DNA of 26,898 nt from Methanoregula sp. (GCA_003154335.1 PMDE01000122.1:26066-52963), one strand, 5' to 3'. Numbered from the stretch's first letter, positions 7,961 to 16,595 are shown. Numbers and translations are program-made. Notes: generated by a model from the letters alone, not told the origin.

Positions 7961-8962
7961 TCAAGGTGCCTGTTTCACCCCGGCAAGTGAACGTATCAGT
8001 TTCTGGGTCTCTTCGGGAGACCCGGTGGTATTTACACTGTAACATTGCGTCCGAGCCAGCAGATCGCCGAAATACTTGTTCCTCATATGTGTTTTAAAAG
8101 AACTGTGAACAAGAAGGTGAGGATTGAAATAGTTATTTTCATTCAGGAGTTTCATCGTGGTCTCAGGATCGAGTGATTGGGCAACATTCAGATCTGTTGG
8201 ATCACGTTTGAGGACTATCAGGGTCTTCAGAGTCGTCATCGGGAGGATCCTTCCTTTTCCAATTACCCAGCGTATATCGGCAACCGCCCTTTTATCATGA
8301 TCAAAGGAATTATTAGGGACTAATCCGTCGAACTCTTTCCAGATGGTGGCAAGATCCTCCTGAATGTAAAAATTCTTCTCAGAACCATAAGCAAGGATTT
8401 CCTCTCCATACACCCGGAAGAAGAACCAGTCATCTGAAATAACCCGGGTGCGTGGGTTGGTAAGAAGTCCGTATGTCTGCGTGGTTTTACCGGATCCGGA
8501 TGCCCCGATCAGGCCGAGTCCTTTTCCCTCAATATCCACACATGCCCCATGCACAGACCAGATGCCATGTTCATCTTCAAGAATGTCCCCGGCAAGACTG
8601 AGGGCAATTGATTTAACCCAGCCGTAATACCGCACATTGAGCAGAAATACGGTTTTTGCGAGCGGATCAAAAAGGACCGTATCAGGGGGATATGCCGGGT
8701 CTTTACAGACAAAAAGCCTGCCATGAGACCTGACGTTTTGTGACATCGAGTAAAAGTTGTCCTCCCATGTGTCCCGGAGGAAATGATCCTCGCAGATGAG
8801 CTTTATGCAGCAGCCATAGATCTCGGATTTGACTTCATACCGACCTCTCGGAAGATATATCTGTGACAGGGTCTCGTTTTCTTCTGGTGAGATGAGGGAA
8901 ACGCTATAGGTCATAGGTATCATAAATCTGGAGAGTGGAGATATGTCTTCATGGTATCTCAT
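7961..8962 (-). CDS. HprK-like P-loop serine kinase / PEPCK-fold protein
   Basis: About 333 aa from ATG 8962. Numbered from there, the centre has WSVHGACVD (about 135-143), the P-loop GASGSGKTT at 153-161 and an ISDDW motif near 175-179. This order (His-Gly, P-loop Gly-Ser-Gly-Lys, then two acidic residues) is that of the HprK/PEPCK-fold kinase core. The N-terminal ~130 residues resemble nothing I recognise and the C-terminus is a family-typical helical tail. True HprK phosphorylates HPr of the sugar PTS; no PTS gene is seen here, and stand-alone archaeal members have unknown substrates. The open frame extends to a TTG at 8986; ATG 8962 is preferred. A lipoprotein gene lies 161 nt upstream on the same strand. 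Confidence 0.7.
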   Translation of the reverse strand: MRYHEDISPLSRFMIPMTYSVSLISPEENETLSQIYLPRGRYEVKSEIYGCCIKLICEDHFLRDTWEDNFYSMSQNVRSHGRLFVCKDPAYPPDTVLFDPLAKTVFLLNVRYYGWVKSIALSLAGDILEDEHGIWSVHGACVDIEGKGLGLIGASGSGKTTQTYGLLTNPRTRVISDDWFFFRVYGEEILAYGSEKNFYIQEDLATIWKEFDGLVPNNSFDHDKRAVADIRWVIGKGRILPMTTLKTLIVLKRDPTDLNVAQSLDPETTMKLLNENNYFNPHLLVHSSFKTHMRNKYFGDLLARTQCYSVNTTGSPEETQKLIRSLAGVKQAP

Positions 8963-9123
8963 TATATCGACCGGGTTATTTAACAAAGCTTATACTACCC
9001 CTATGACGGGTTTAATTTTTTTCGATCGATTTTGGATAACCAATATATTTTTATAGGACTTCTCGTGAACTCCATGTAATATACAATCATATTGTGACTG
9101 TCATATCTACTCTGAAATTCAGG

Positions 9124-9504
9124 TCAGGGAATATTTTTTGAAAAAACATTGTAGCTATAATTATATTGGCAATCGAGACTGCCGAATTCGGCTATGGAAA
9201 TCTGCACTGTTTTTTTCTCCAGTGGAAAAAACCGGGGAAAGTTGAATGTTTTTGTCAGGCCATGGCAATAAGAAGATACCGGCGCCAGGGATATAGCTAC
9301 ATCAACATCCCCATAGGTGCTGTTGGTCGGGTTGGTTATCCGGAAACTTCCTGTATACACATCAAAATTTCCCACCGGATCCTGAGAAAGTCCGCCGGGA
9401 TCAAGGCTTGTGATGGTGATTGAGTCATTCCGGTTTTGGGAAACGCACCCGGTAAAAAATAGCATGAGAAAAAATATAACGATTAACACTGCTTTGCTTT
9501 TCAT
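9124..9504 (-). CDS. Small hypothetical lipoprotein
   Basis: 126 aa. A charged start (MKSK), a hydrophobic stretch and lipobox FTGC (Cys20) give a clear lipoprotein signal, so the product is probably anchored outside the cell. The mature part has the look of a small beta-sandwich domain, with FRITNPTNSTYGDVDV and a VQISIAEFG strand near the end, similar in style to archaeal FxLYD/CARDB-like domains. It holds a Cys pair (SSYCHG and LDCQY) that could form a disulfide. No enzyme motif. It lies upstream of the HprK-like gene on the same strand; a functional link is not evident. Confidence 0.6.
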   Translation of the reverse strand: MKSKAVLIVIFFLMLFFTGCVSQNRNDSITITSLDPGGLSQDPVGNFDVYTGSFRITNPTNSTYGDVDVAISLAPVSSYCHGLTKTFNFPRFFPLEKKTVQISIAEFGSLDCQYNYSYNVFSKNIP

Positions 9505-9635
9505 TGGTATTGGTCAAATAGTTCGTCTTTCTGCTCCCATAAACTTTTGTTCTCATAACGATCCTGTTCAGCATTAACAAAGCGACATCAGATATTTACT
9601 TCCCAGATTTTTGGAGGATTAAAGGTATTACAGAG

Positions 9636-10251
9636 GTGAACACCAATGATTTTTTGCTTCACAACCTACAGAAAAAAGTATTTCACGGTAAAAAGAAGTC
9701 AAAAAATAGAATGACGGAATATGGGCAGATATTCAAAATGGAATCATAACATAAATTTGCCGGGATCACAAAAGGATCGGACACCAGATTCTACCAGTAT
9801 TGCTGGGTGTATCCAGGTTCTGAAGAACGAAAAGTAAAACGACTCTGTCCCTTTGTAGCTTCTGCTGAGATGATGACGACGGAATATGAAAATTCCACAG
9901 AAGAAAAGATTCTATGGCAATTTATGTTCGATCAAGACGGGATATCTGAAGAAACCTTTACCTCCACCAAAAGCCTCTGACCTTTCAGCAGAGAAATGAC
10001 GATCGACATATTGCTTTCCTGCAGAATGGCGAAAATGGGGCGACAGGCAAAACTTCACTTTTGATCCTATTGGTACAGTTGAGATTAAGTGGGGGCGGGA
10101 TGGCGAAATTGAATCGTACTTTCTTCAATACCTGTTATCACGGGATTATAGTAACGGGCTGAAGAGTGGTATGGGTCAATTAGAACAGGCCCTGATTTAT
10201 GAAGGTTTTGATGCACCGGAATTCCGTGAGTCGGACCTTTCCTGCAGTTAA
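9636..10251 (+). pseudogene. Decayed gene of unrecognised family
   Basis: An interrupted coding frame of about 200 codons. ATG 9646 follows a good AGAGGTGA site but runs only 22 codons; the longer frame, one step away, encodes HNLQKKVFHGKKKSKN, which a one-base change in the T6 run after the ATG would restore. That frame meets TAA at 9747 and resumes with KGSDTRFYQYCWVYPGSEE and then EKILWQFMFDQDG to 9980. Coding sense then switches to the next frame (KKPLPPPKASDLSAEK), meets TGA at 9997, and continues with PAEWRKWGDRQNFTFDP and GMGQLEQALIYEGFDAPEF to TAA 10249-10251. Protein-like composition on both sides of each lesion argues for decay. No family is recognised. Confidence 0.55.
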
Positions 10252-10292
10252 TGGAGTTCACCAAATAACGTGAATTGAAGTAGAGTGGGAGT

Positions 10293-10702
10293 ATGTGTAC
10301 CTCTGATGGGCGCTGCGATACAACAGAAATAGCGAATCATCCGCTTTGCGGCAGGTTTGCATTTACAGGAAATAATGCACATATTCTGTTGGGGGTCAGA
10401 AAACAGGAGAAAGGGGATATCCGTGCAGATATCTTATTCCGAACGCCAATCAGACAAAAAATCCTGATCTGATCATCGAATTCTTCAGGTACCGGCAGAA
10501 CTATATTTCAAAAATCGGTTTTCCTGTCTTTCTCTTCGGTCCGAATGGATATTATGCGAGGTTATTGAATTTCTCCCGAGACACGCTGTTCAGGATTAAA
10601 TAAAGAAAAAATCATCGTAAAACCAATGGTCAGAGGGAATTTTTTGCTTCTGTCGAATCGGACCGTGAGAAAAGGGGGTATTCCTGCGAATTTATTTTGT
10701 GA
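10293..10702 (+). pseudogene. Second decayed or frameshifted gene, unrecognised
   Basis: ATG 10293 follows GTGGGAG and opens a 59-codon frame ending at 10472. A second frame overlaps it from about 10375 and reads CRYLIPNANQTKNPDLIIEF then GFPVFLFGPNGYYARLLNFS, ending at TAA 10601. Past that stop the same frame continues with GQREFFASVESDREKRGYSC to TGA 10700. One frameshift and one nonsense change would join these into a protein of about 130 aa. Its end overlaps the 3' end of the minus-strand zinc-ribbon gene. It may belong with the decayed gene just upstream. No family recognised. Confidence 0.4.
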
Positions 10703-10937
10703 CCTGCAATTTCACGAACGAGGATACAAGTGAATTTTCCGGTTTATCCATGCGGGGGGTGATCACCGTGGAATGTTTCTTGCAAAACAAACACGATGCA
10801 TCCCGGGTTTCCTTGTAATGGTCCCGGGGAGTTTTATTAACGATACTGTTTTCACCATTACACTGGGGGCAGGTAAACCGTATAACGTATCCGGATCTTG
10901 TTCCGGAAATTTTGTGTTTTACAGAATGTTTTGTCAT
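10692..10937 (-). CDS. Small zinc-ribbon protein
   Basis: 81 aa with two knuckles, CPQC at 23-26 and CLFC at 49-52, a 22-residue loop apart: a four-Cys zinc ribbon. The flanks are basic (MTKHSVKHK at the start; Lys near the end), compatible with nucleic-acid binding or a transcription-related role. It is the only apparently intact gene in the 9.6-11.8 kb decay stretch. No ribosome site is obvious; the ATG may be nearly leaderless. Function not assignable; lone small zinc ribbons are common and diverse in methanogens. Confidence 0.5.
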   Translation of the reverse strand: MTKHSVKHKISGTRSGYVIRFTCPQCNGENSIVNKTPRDHYKETRDASCLFCKKHSTVITPRMDKPENSLVSSFVKLQVTK

Positions 10938-10941
10938 TAAA

Positions 10942-11073
10942 ATACTCGGTTTTGTTTTTCTTAAAGCAAACGGAAGACAACGTTATCAGGAATCGGCCCT
11001 CTATACAAAGAATGGTTTTGAAGAATACGGGGGGGTAAGATCTTTTGCCCGGGATAACGGGAGAGTACTGTAA
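10942..11073 (+). pseudogene. Possible GNAT acetyltransferase C-terminal remnant
   Basis: An open frame without a start codon encodes an acetyltransferase-like tail: a hydrophobic strand (KILGFVFLKAN), then ESALYTKNGFEEYGG and RSFARDNG before TAA 11071. The sequence LYxKxGFxEYG is the usual alpha4-beta7 region of GNAT enzymes. The upstream acetyl-CoA motif A is absent, so only the 3' end of a gene remains. The match is short. Confidence 0.35.
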
Positions 11074-11824
11074 TAAAAACCGTGTTTGACTAGGTACTAT
11101 TCGCGCTTATAGTGTATAGAATGATAGGCCGGGAATACCCTCACTCTCCGGTGCGTCGGGCATAGTAGATCATGATATCTCCATTAAAAAAAGTCCACAG
11201 GCATACGGTTTGGTAAAAAAGTGCGGGAGGCTGCAGCAACTAATGTTAACCGATCCTCTGTCGTGAAGAAGTCCCCCGCAATAATTGGTTAAAGATTCAA
11301 AGAAGTTCATTTATTCGTTTTATTCATTAGTCCTAATCAGTTCTGTGCGGGGAATATACCTCCATAACAACTTATGACTGGGGTATCTCGGTTATTGCAA
11401 CACCTAATTTACTATTAAGCTGTTCGGCATCGTTCGTTTCAGAATTTTTGATAATTTTCAGATGGACATGAAGCTTTTCAGGAAACTTGTCCATGCGGCT
11501 GGAGGGGGTGGCGATGATCCACTACTGAGTTCATGCACTCGGGATTGTCACGATTTTGTCTTCCTATGCACCAATTTTATGTTCGAATAAGGAATTTGTT
11601 TTATCACAGGCATAATTTTAAACTCGTATCACTATCATACACGAGATCTGCGCACCGTGCAAATGGACACAAAAAAAGGGACACAGACTTATTATAAAAA
11701 GCGAACTGGCGAAACTCTTAAAGCTGAGAAGACAAGGGGCGGGGTGACCTGTTGTACGTATCAAAGTTTCATGGCTTTTAATCCAGAACGGCCCATATAC
11801 GTATAGACCGGTGAAATACAGACC
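11074..11824. other. Gene-poor stretch with short open-frame scraps
   Basis: No intact gene is seen. A minus-strand frame (11372-11521, 50 codons) reads MDKFPEKLHVHLKIIKNS and then KLGVAITEIPQS before its stop; it looks protein-like but has no family. On plus, 11663-11806 encodes a 47-aa basic peptide (MDTKKGTQTYYKKRTGETL at its start). On plus near 11219-11292, KVREAAATNVNRSSVVKK is another scrap. ATATACGTATAG at about 11796-11807 is a TATA-like element 18-29 nt before the gene at 11825. The stretch reads as eroded sequence continuing the decay tract. Confidence 0.35.
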
Positions 11825-12457
11825 ATGACAGAAATTTCGGTGAAACAATTTGGTACTGAACTCACAAGCTTCTTTGTACTTGTTCTATTGAACCTGATGT
11901 TAGGAGCTCTTGCAATGGCAATCGGGATTCAGATTATTATAACAACACTGCTGCAACATTTCCCCGTTGATATTCCTTCACTCCTTCTTTCTCTGCTTGT
12001 TGTCCTTTTCGGATTGACAGGAATTGGCATTGGTATCTTCTGGGTCATGACCAGTGCAAGGATCCTCCGTGGAATTAAAAAGGTGAGGAACGAGTACCGG
12101 TACCACGCAATTCCTGTCCAGTCTGAAATACTTACGGGGTGGATCGTTGCTGTAGTGGCCCATTACCGGGAAAACAGGCCCGTAATCCGTAGAATGACCT
12201 CCATTAGTACTCTCGGTGGTGCAACCTTTCTGGCTCTCGGTGTCGCCAATTTCATTGAGGGCATCCAGGCATTTGCTGTCGCTGGCGGTGGGAACGGGTA
12301 CCTTGCTTTTCTTGCAGCGATTATAAATCTGACCCTGGGAGTGGGTACGCTTCATTTCGCCCGGGGGTTCCGCATCTACTCCGATGCGTGGGACCTGAGA
12401 ATTGATCGTGTCATGAGGGACGAAGAATCCCTTCAGCGGACACTGGAGATTGGATGA
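11825..12457 (+). CDS. Four-TM membrane protein, unknown function
   Basis: 210 aa with four hydrophobic segments in two hairpins: about 15-45 and 51-76, then about 128-152 and 156-180. A basic cytoplasmic linker (RILRGIKKVRNEYRYH) lies between the hairpins, and a charged C-terminal tail ends with RVMRDEESLQRTLEIG. No transporter or enzyme motif is visible. The stop overlaps the start of the winged-helix gene by 4 nt (ATGA), so the two are translated together. A TATA-like box about 20-30 nt before the ATG suggests a short leader. Candidate partner of the downstream regulator; family not recognised. Confidence 0.65.
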   Translation: MTEISVKQFGTELTSFFVLVLLNLMLGALAMAIGIQIIITTLLQHFPVDIPSLLLSLLVVLFGLTGIGIGIFWVMTSARILRGIKKVRNEYRYHAIPVQSEILTGWIVAVVAHYRENRPVIRRMTSISTLGGATFLALGVANFIEGIQAFAVAGGGNGYLAFLAAIINLTLGVGTLHFARGFRIYSDAWDLRIDRVMRDEESLQRTLEIG

Positions 12458-12735
12458 TTATGGCCGGGCGCAGGACAGCTTATGAGATTTACTGGGAAAT
12501 CCTCGTTTTCTGCAAAACCCCAAGGACTTTCACTGCGATTATAGGTCGCTGCGATCTCAATTCGAAGACCGGGCAGGAGCACCTTGGATTCCTGATCGAT
12601 CGTGGCTATCTCACTCCGGATAAGGACGGCGAACGATCAAGATATATATCGTCAGAGAGGTCGGATGAGTACATCGCTCTCTTCAGCAGATTGTATCAAG
12701 GGCTCTATGACACTATCCCGGGGTTCCGGCTCTGA
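12454..12735 (+). CDS. Archaeal winged-helix protein (ArnR1/HTH_45-like)
   Basis: 93 aa, almost entirely one winged-helix domain. Helix 1 is YEIYWEILVFCK, helix 2 AIIGRCDLN, recognition helix TGQEHLGFLIDRGYL, then the wing (TPDKDGERSRYISS) and a closing helix. This pattern matches the small archaeal wHTH group that reads as ILxxIxxG...T.I...L...L..L...GLI. It overlaps the membrane protein gene by 4 nt; a second ATG at 12460 is also possible. The coupling suggests a membrane-associated or stress-sensing regulatory pair (inference). DNA target unknown. Confidence 0.65.
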   Translation: MIMAGRRTAYEIYWEILVFCKTPRTFTAIIGRCDLNSKTGQEHLGFLIDRGYLTPDKDGERSRYISSERSDEYIALFSRLYQGLYDTIPGFRL

Positions 12736-12938
12736 TAACCGCAATGCTGATAAAAAAATCCAGCCATAATTTATATTTTCTATTTTTCCTGACGCCAACG
12801 GCGAATCATTAAGCTAAAGTCGATGAATATCATGACTGTCATAAAACATGGATTTGCGTTCTTACGGTTGCACTTAAACTTAGATACTGGCACTCACCCT
12901 GGCCGTCTGTTACGGATACCTTTTGCATGAAAATCAAA

Positions 12939-12946
12939 TTTTTTTT
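12939..12946 (+). terminator. T8 tract after the membrane/wHTH pair
   Basis: Eight T residues about 200 nt after the stop at 12735, just before the convergent flavin reductase end. The intervening 12736-12938 shows no gene beyond a 32-codon frame without support. Confidence 0.35.
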
Positions 12947-12961
12947 AAAAATGCTCCGGAA

Positions 12962-13522
12962 TTAGTTCTTATTGAACTTTTTCCCGGCAGAAAACGCCTT
13001 ATCAATCTGTTTCCCCACATCAAAATAAGTTGCCTGGGCATATATGATCGGATTGATTTTTGTTATATCCGGTTTTCCATCTGTCAAACATGAATTGTCG
13101 GCGTGGATCTCCACGACTTCCCCAATATAGAGCAGATGGCTCCCACAGTCAACGGACCTGAATAATTTACACTCGATGTTGACCGGACACTCTTCTGCCA
13201 TAGGAGCGTTTTTCACTTTCCCGTAAAACGATCGGAAGACCCCGGACTTGTCTTCCTGCGCACCGGAGACAAGACCGCAATGATCAGTACTTATGACCAG
13301 TTTTCCGGAAGGTATGTTCAGGCTAAAGGTCTTATTCTCTTCGATTCCCTTTGCAGTGTAACGTGACTTGTTGATCGCGACACAAACCATGGGGGGCACC
13401 ATGCAGGCAACCGTTGCCCAGGCAGCAGTCATATAATTTGGTTTGCCCTGAACATTTGATCCTACGAGCAGGGTGGGCATGACACTCATGTAGGGCATTG
13501 GGCCGAGCGTAGTCTTTTTCAT
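12962..13522 (-). CDS. Flavoredoxin-type flavin reductase (FMN-binding split barrel)
   Basis: 186 aa from ATG 13522. It opens with LGPMPYMSVMPTLLVGSN and continues with NYMTAAWATVACMVPPMVCV and INKSRYTAKGIEENKTFSLN. This is the DIM6/NTAB family FMN-binding fold (phosphate and isoalloxazine contacts in the first strands). Members carry FMN and act as flavoredoxins or NAD(P)H:flavin reductases in the cytoplasm; methanogens hold several. A GGAG site 6-9 nt before ATG 13522 sets the start; the open frame continues 22 residues upstream without support. Partner unknown. It is flanked by decayed sequence but shows no damage. Confidence 0.85.
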   Translation of the reverse strand: MKKTTLGPMPYMSVMPTLLVGSNVQGKPNYMTAAWATVACMVPPMVCVAINKSRYTAKGIEENKTFSLNIPSGKLVISTDHCGLVSGAQEDKSGVFRSFYGKVKNAPMAEECPVNIECKLFRSVDCGSHLLYIGEVVEIHADNSCLTDGKPDITKINPIIYAQATYFDVGKQIDKAFSAGKKFNKN

Positions 13523-13849
13523 TGTTTTCTCCGGATAAGATTTTGTGGAATGGGTTTTTAAATGTCTCTGTTCGGGCTTTTTTCCCAATTGTACATGAAT
13601 ACATATGTCGGACGATTATCTCAACCGGGTTTGCATGATTTTATAAGAAGGTAATCTTCCATCGCCGAATGAAATTGTCATGCTGTTCACCCGATGAATC
13701 AGAACCCAAGCGTCCCTTGCTGAAAAAGAGAAATTTTATCAGATCCGGAAAAAAGAAAAAACATTCAATCAAGCTTTCATTTGTTTTTATCCGATTATCG
13801 GAGGAAGATCGTAGTTCTATGAGATCAACAGACGAATCCTTTCTACAGC

Positions 13850-15599
13850 ATCTCACTCTGCGTGGTACAGTTCAGATTCCCGACAGTTCCATTTTTTGAT
13901 CCTGATAAAGAATTAATGTTTTCCAGACTCTGAATGAGCATTTCTTTAAAATTTTCTCTTGTCCTGGGGACACGTGCCCTTACAAAATGAAGAATTAAGC
14001 AGTCAAAAATGCCGGATGAAGTGAGGAAGAAGGCTCCCGCTGAGCTCAGGAAACTTGAAACGGGAGGCAGCCAGAGCCATGAAAGCCCTTTCATCAGAAA
14101 TTACCTTGATCTTCTGCCCGATCTTCCTAGGGTTTCCGAAGAGAAAAAGAGTATCGATATTGTTCAGGCACGAAGTGTTCTTGAGAGCAATCATAACGGG
14201 CTTGATAAAGTCAAGGAGCGGATCATCCAGCATCTTGCCGTGATGAAATTAAAGAAGGAGAAACAGGGATCGATCCTGCTCCTGACAGTCCACCCGGTAC
14301 AGGTAAAACCCGTCTCGGAAAGAGTATTGTATAAGCACTTTTACGGGAATGCCTCCATATCAGCCTCAGGGGTGTGAAGGATGAAGCCGAGATCAGCGGG
14401 CACCGCAGGACATATAGCGGTGTGTTGTCCCGGCAGAATTATTCAGGATATAAAACGATCTGGAGTGAAAAATCCTGTTTTCATTCTCGATGAAGTCGAT
14501 AAGCTCGCCTATTCCAACCAAGGGGATCCTGCAAGCGCCCTGTTAGAAGTCCTCTACCCGGAACAAAATAACACATTCTCGGACCATTATCTCGAAGTAC
14601 CCTACGATTGTCTGATGATTTGTTCATAGCCACTGCCAATACTCTTGCAACGATACCCGGACCTCTCCTGGATCGGATGGAGCATATTGAGATCTCTGGA
14701 TACACAAAAATGAGAAATTTGCCATCGCAAAGGATCACCTGTTGCCAAAGACCTTCGAAGAACACGGCCTTGATGGAGAAAAACTGATCATTGAAGATGA
14801 GGCATTGACAGTAATAATAGAGAAATATACCCGGGAAGCGGGAGTCAGGTGGCTCAAAAAACAGCTTGCAAAGACCGCATGGGTTGTTTCCGAAAAAATT
14901 GTGTTTGGAACACCTGATCTGCCGTATATTGTGAAGGTGGAGATGCGTAGCGGGATCTTGGGAAAATAGATTATCCGTCAGTAAGAAGCAAGGAATGAGA
15001 ATGTTCCCGGGAGTTTACCGGGCTTGCATGAACTCCGGTTGGGGACGATATTCTTTTCATCGTAGGGACATTCATGCCGGGAACCGGAAGGCTTACACTT
15101 ACGGTCAGCTGGGCGATGTGATGAAAGAATCTGCGAAGATATCGCTGAGTCTCATCAGGTTCCGGTTTGCGCATCGAACAACCAGTTTTGACTTCATAAC
15201 AATGATGTTCATATCCATGTTCCAGCTGGTGCGACACCAAAAAACGGTCTATTTGCAGGTGTAATACTCTTTACTGCCCCGACATCACTGATTACCGGAA
15301 AAACAGTGGACCCGGAGACTGCCATGCCCGGGGAAATCACGTTAAGCGGAGCGGTTTTACCAGTTGGAGGGATAAAAGAGAAGATTCTCGCAGCACACAG
15401 GGCAGGTATAAAAAAGGTAATTCTGCCGAAAGAAAACAAAAGAGAACTCGAAGATGTACCGGAAGATGTCAGGAATGACCTCACCTTTGTTCTGGTCGTG
15501 ACCATTGAAGAGGTTTTAAAAGCAACATCGGATATTGAACTGCCGGGCCCGGTTATAACCTATGAAGTGAAAAGTTGCGCCCCCGTCCAAAAATCTTGA
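13850..15599 (+). pseudogene. lon: LonA-type ATP-dependent protease, decayed
   Basis: Remains of a LonA protease spread over all three frames. A probable N-domain scrap (FPTVPFFDPDKELM, 13850-13933) is followed by a deletion, then KMPDEVRKKA (14006 on). Walker A PPGTGKTRLGKS is in another frame at 14290, then TAA, DEAEISGHRRTY, then FILDEVDK with GDPASALLEVL in a third position. Next come ATANTLATIPGPLLDRME, YTREAGVRWLKKQ, GQLGDVMKESAK and the protease domain to 15599. At least six frame changes plus stops are needed. In the active-site loop PKDGPSAG the sequence reads PKNGLFAG, so the catalytic Ser is Phe (codon 15252-15254); the catalytic Lys (GGIKEK) remains. The Ser loss and the N-domain deletion mark a true pseudogene rather than sequencing error. 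The gap 13523-13849 before it holds no credible gene. Confidence 0.92.
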
Positions 15600-15740
15600 A
15601 CAATAATGATAATTCATTTATACGGGAATCCTGAATAGATACGGCGGTTTTTGGGTTTATCTAATCCCGCTGCGTTCTCTGATAAAATATCCCGGCAACA
15701 ATGCATTTTTTAAAATTTTTTTCCGGTATCTTCTATTTGC

Positions 15741-15766
15741 GTTCCGATTGATCGATAAATCGGGAA
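15741..15766. repeat. Stem-loop with a bulged G
   Basis: GTTCCGATT and AATCGGGAAC flank a 7-nt loop (GATCGAT plus A). All arm bases pair except one bulged G. It lies 140 nt after the lon pseudogene in a gene-free gap (15600-15785). It may be a structured RNA end or a regulator site. Confidence 0.3.
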
Positions 15767-15785
15767 CACAGAACCGTAGACTGTT

Positions 15786-16004
15786 CTATATTATGGGATA
15801 TTCAATGCCCCTGTGGACTTTTCCAGTTCCGGCTGAATAGCTCTTGCCGCTCATCATGTCCCGGACAACGAGCCTGCCAGAAAAGTCATATGGATACCAC
15901 CTCGATAAGCGTGTAGCTGTAATGACATAGGAAGTAGGGGAAAAAATGGTAAAGCATATCGATCGTAGTGAAGCAAGGCAGGAACAGAGTTGTTTACATC
16001 TGAT
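15786..16004 (-). other. Protein-like open fragment without a start
   Basis: A minus-strand frame is open for about 72 codons, from the TGA at 16005-16007 to the TAG at 15786-15788. Its second half reads SYVITATRLSRWYPYDFSG, then RLVVRDMMSGKSYSAGTG and KVHRGIEYPII at the end. Composition is protein-like and there is no good start codon or ribosome site, as expected of a 3' remnant. No family recognised. Confidence 0.3.
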
Positions 16005-16176
16005 TCATCTGCCATTTATATCCATTATTTTCTGTCGTATTTTCTTTGTAACAATTATGTTTTATGGTTGGGCAATTTTTTTCGAACAGGAGGTCGTATT
16101 GTCGTTGAATATATCTTTCCCTGTCTCCGGTGGTAAAAATGAAATAGGAAAAAATTGTCCCGGGATTCTTTTTTAA
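15946..16176 (+). other. Possible 76-aa single-TM protein
   Basis: ATG 15946 follows AGGGGA with 5-nt spacing. The frame encodes a hydrophilic start (MVKHIDRSEARQEQ) and one strongly hydrophobic stretch of about 25 residues. It overlaps the minus-strand fragment on the opposite strand and the region before the Rieske gene. The ribosome site is the only positive sign; nothing is known of such a protein. Confidence 0.25.
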
Positions 16177-16238
16177 TTTTTTGCAGGAATGATTATTTAG
16201 TTCCTAAGACCACCCTGACTTCCGGAGAAGAATGGGTT

Positions 16239-16595
16239 GTGAGTGAATTTGTTGAAGTAGCAGGGGTCAATGATATTCCAGAAGGCACGATGAAAAAATT
16301 CATGGTCAGCAAATATCCGATCATCCTTGTAAGGGTAAAAGGACGATATTATGCATTTGACGAATACTGCCCCCATCTTGGGGGAGATCTTTTTTTGGGG
16401 ACTTTAAAGGAGACTACACTCACCTGTCCGATTCACCACTCTCAGTTTGATATCCGGGATGGACACGTTCTCCGATGGACTGACCTGGACGGCATCATGC
16501 TCGCTATCGATTCCCGAATACACCCACCAAACTCCCTGAAAAAGTATCCAGTGAGGGTCGAGGGAAATAAAATCCTCATATCTCATGAGAGATAG
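16239..16595 (+). CDS. Rieske [2Fe-2S] ferredoxin
   Basis: About 118 aa, the size of a stand-alone Rieske ferredoxin. The cluster ligands are C-x-H (CPHLGG) and C-x2-H (CPIHH), separated by the usual loop of about 17 residues. The N-terminal strand FVEVAGVNDIPEG, which precedes the fold in this family, begins two residues after the GTG start chosen at 16239, with GGAG 11 nt upstream. The longer frame from 16155 adds residues that do not look like the family. It is a soluble one-electron carrier; the usual partners are oxygenases or reductases, none of which is adjacent. The next features downstream are the arginine deiminase remnant and the pyrophosphatase, both on the other strand. Confidence 0.82.
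   Translation: MSEFVEVAGVNDIPEGTMKKFMVSKYPIILVRVKGRYYAFDEYCPHLGGDLFLGTLKETTLTCPIHHSQFDIRDGHVLRWTDLDGIMLAIDSRIHPPNSLKKYPVRVEGNKILISHER

Noticed and set aside
11618..11848. 76-aa minus-strand frame across the start of the membrane protein gene
   Set aside because: Overlaps a TATA box and the start of a better-supported plus-strand gene; no ribosome site.
13843..14094. 83-aa minus-strand membrane-like frame
   Set aside because: Antisense to the N-terminal lon remnant; hydrophobicity arises from the reverse reading.
14009..15599. Lon frame changes as sequencing or assembly error only
   Set aside because: Neighbouring genes are free of indels, most of the N-domain is deleted, and the catalytic Ser is substituted in frame; error alone does not explain these.
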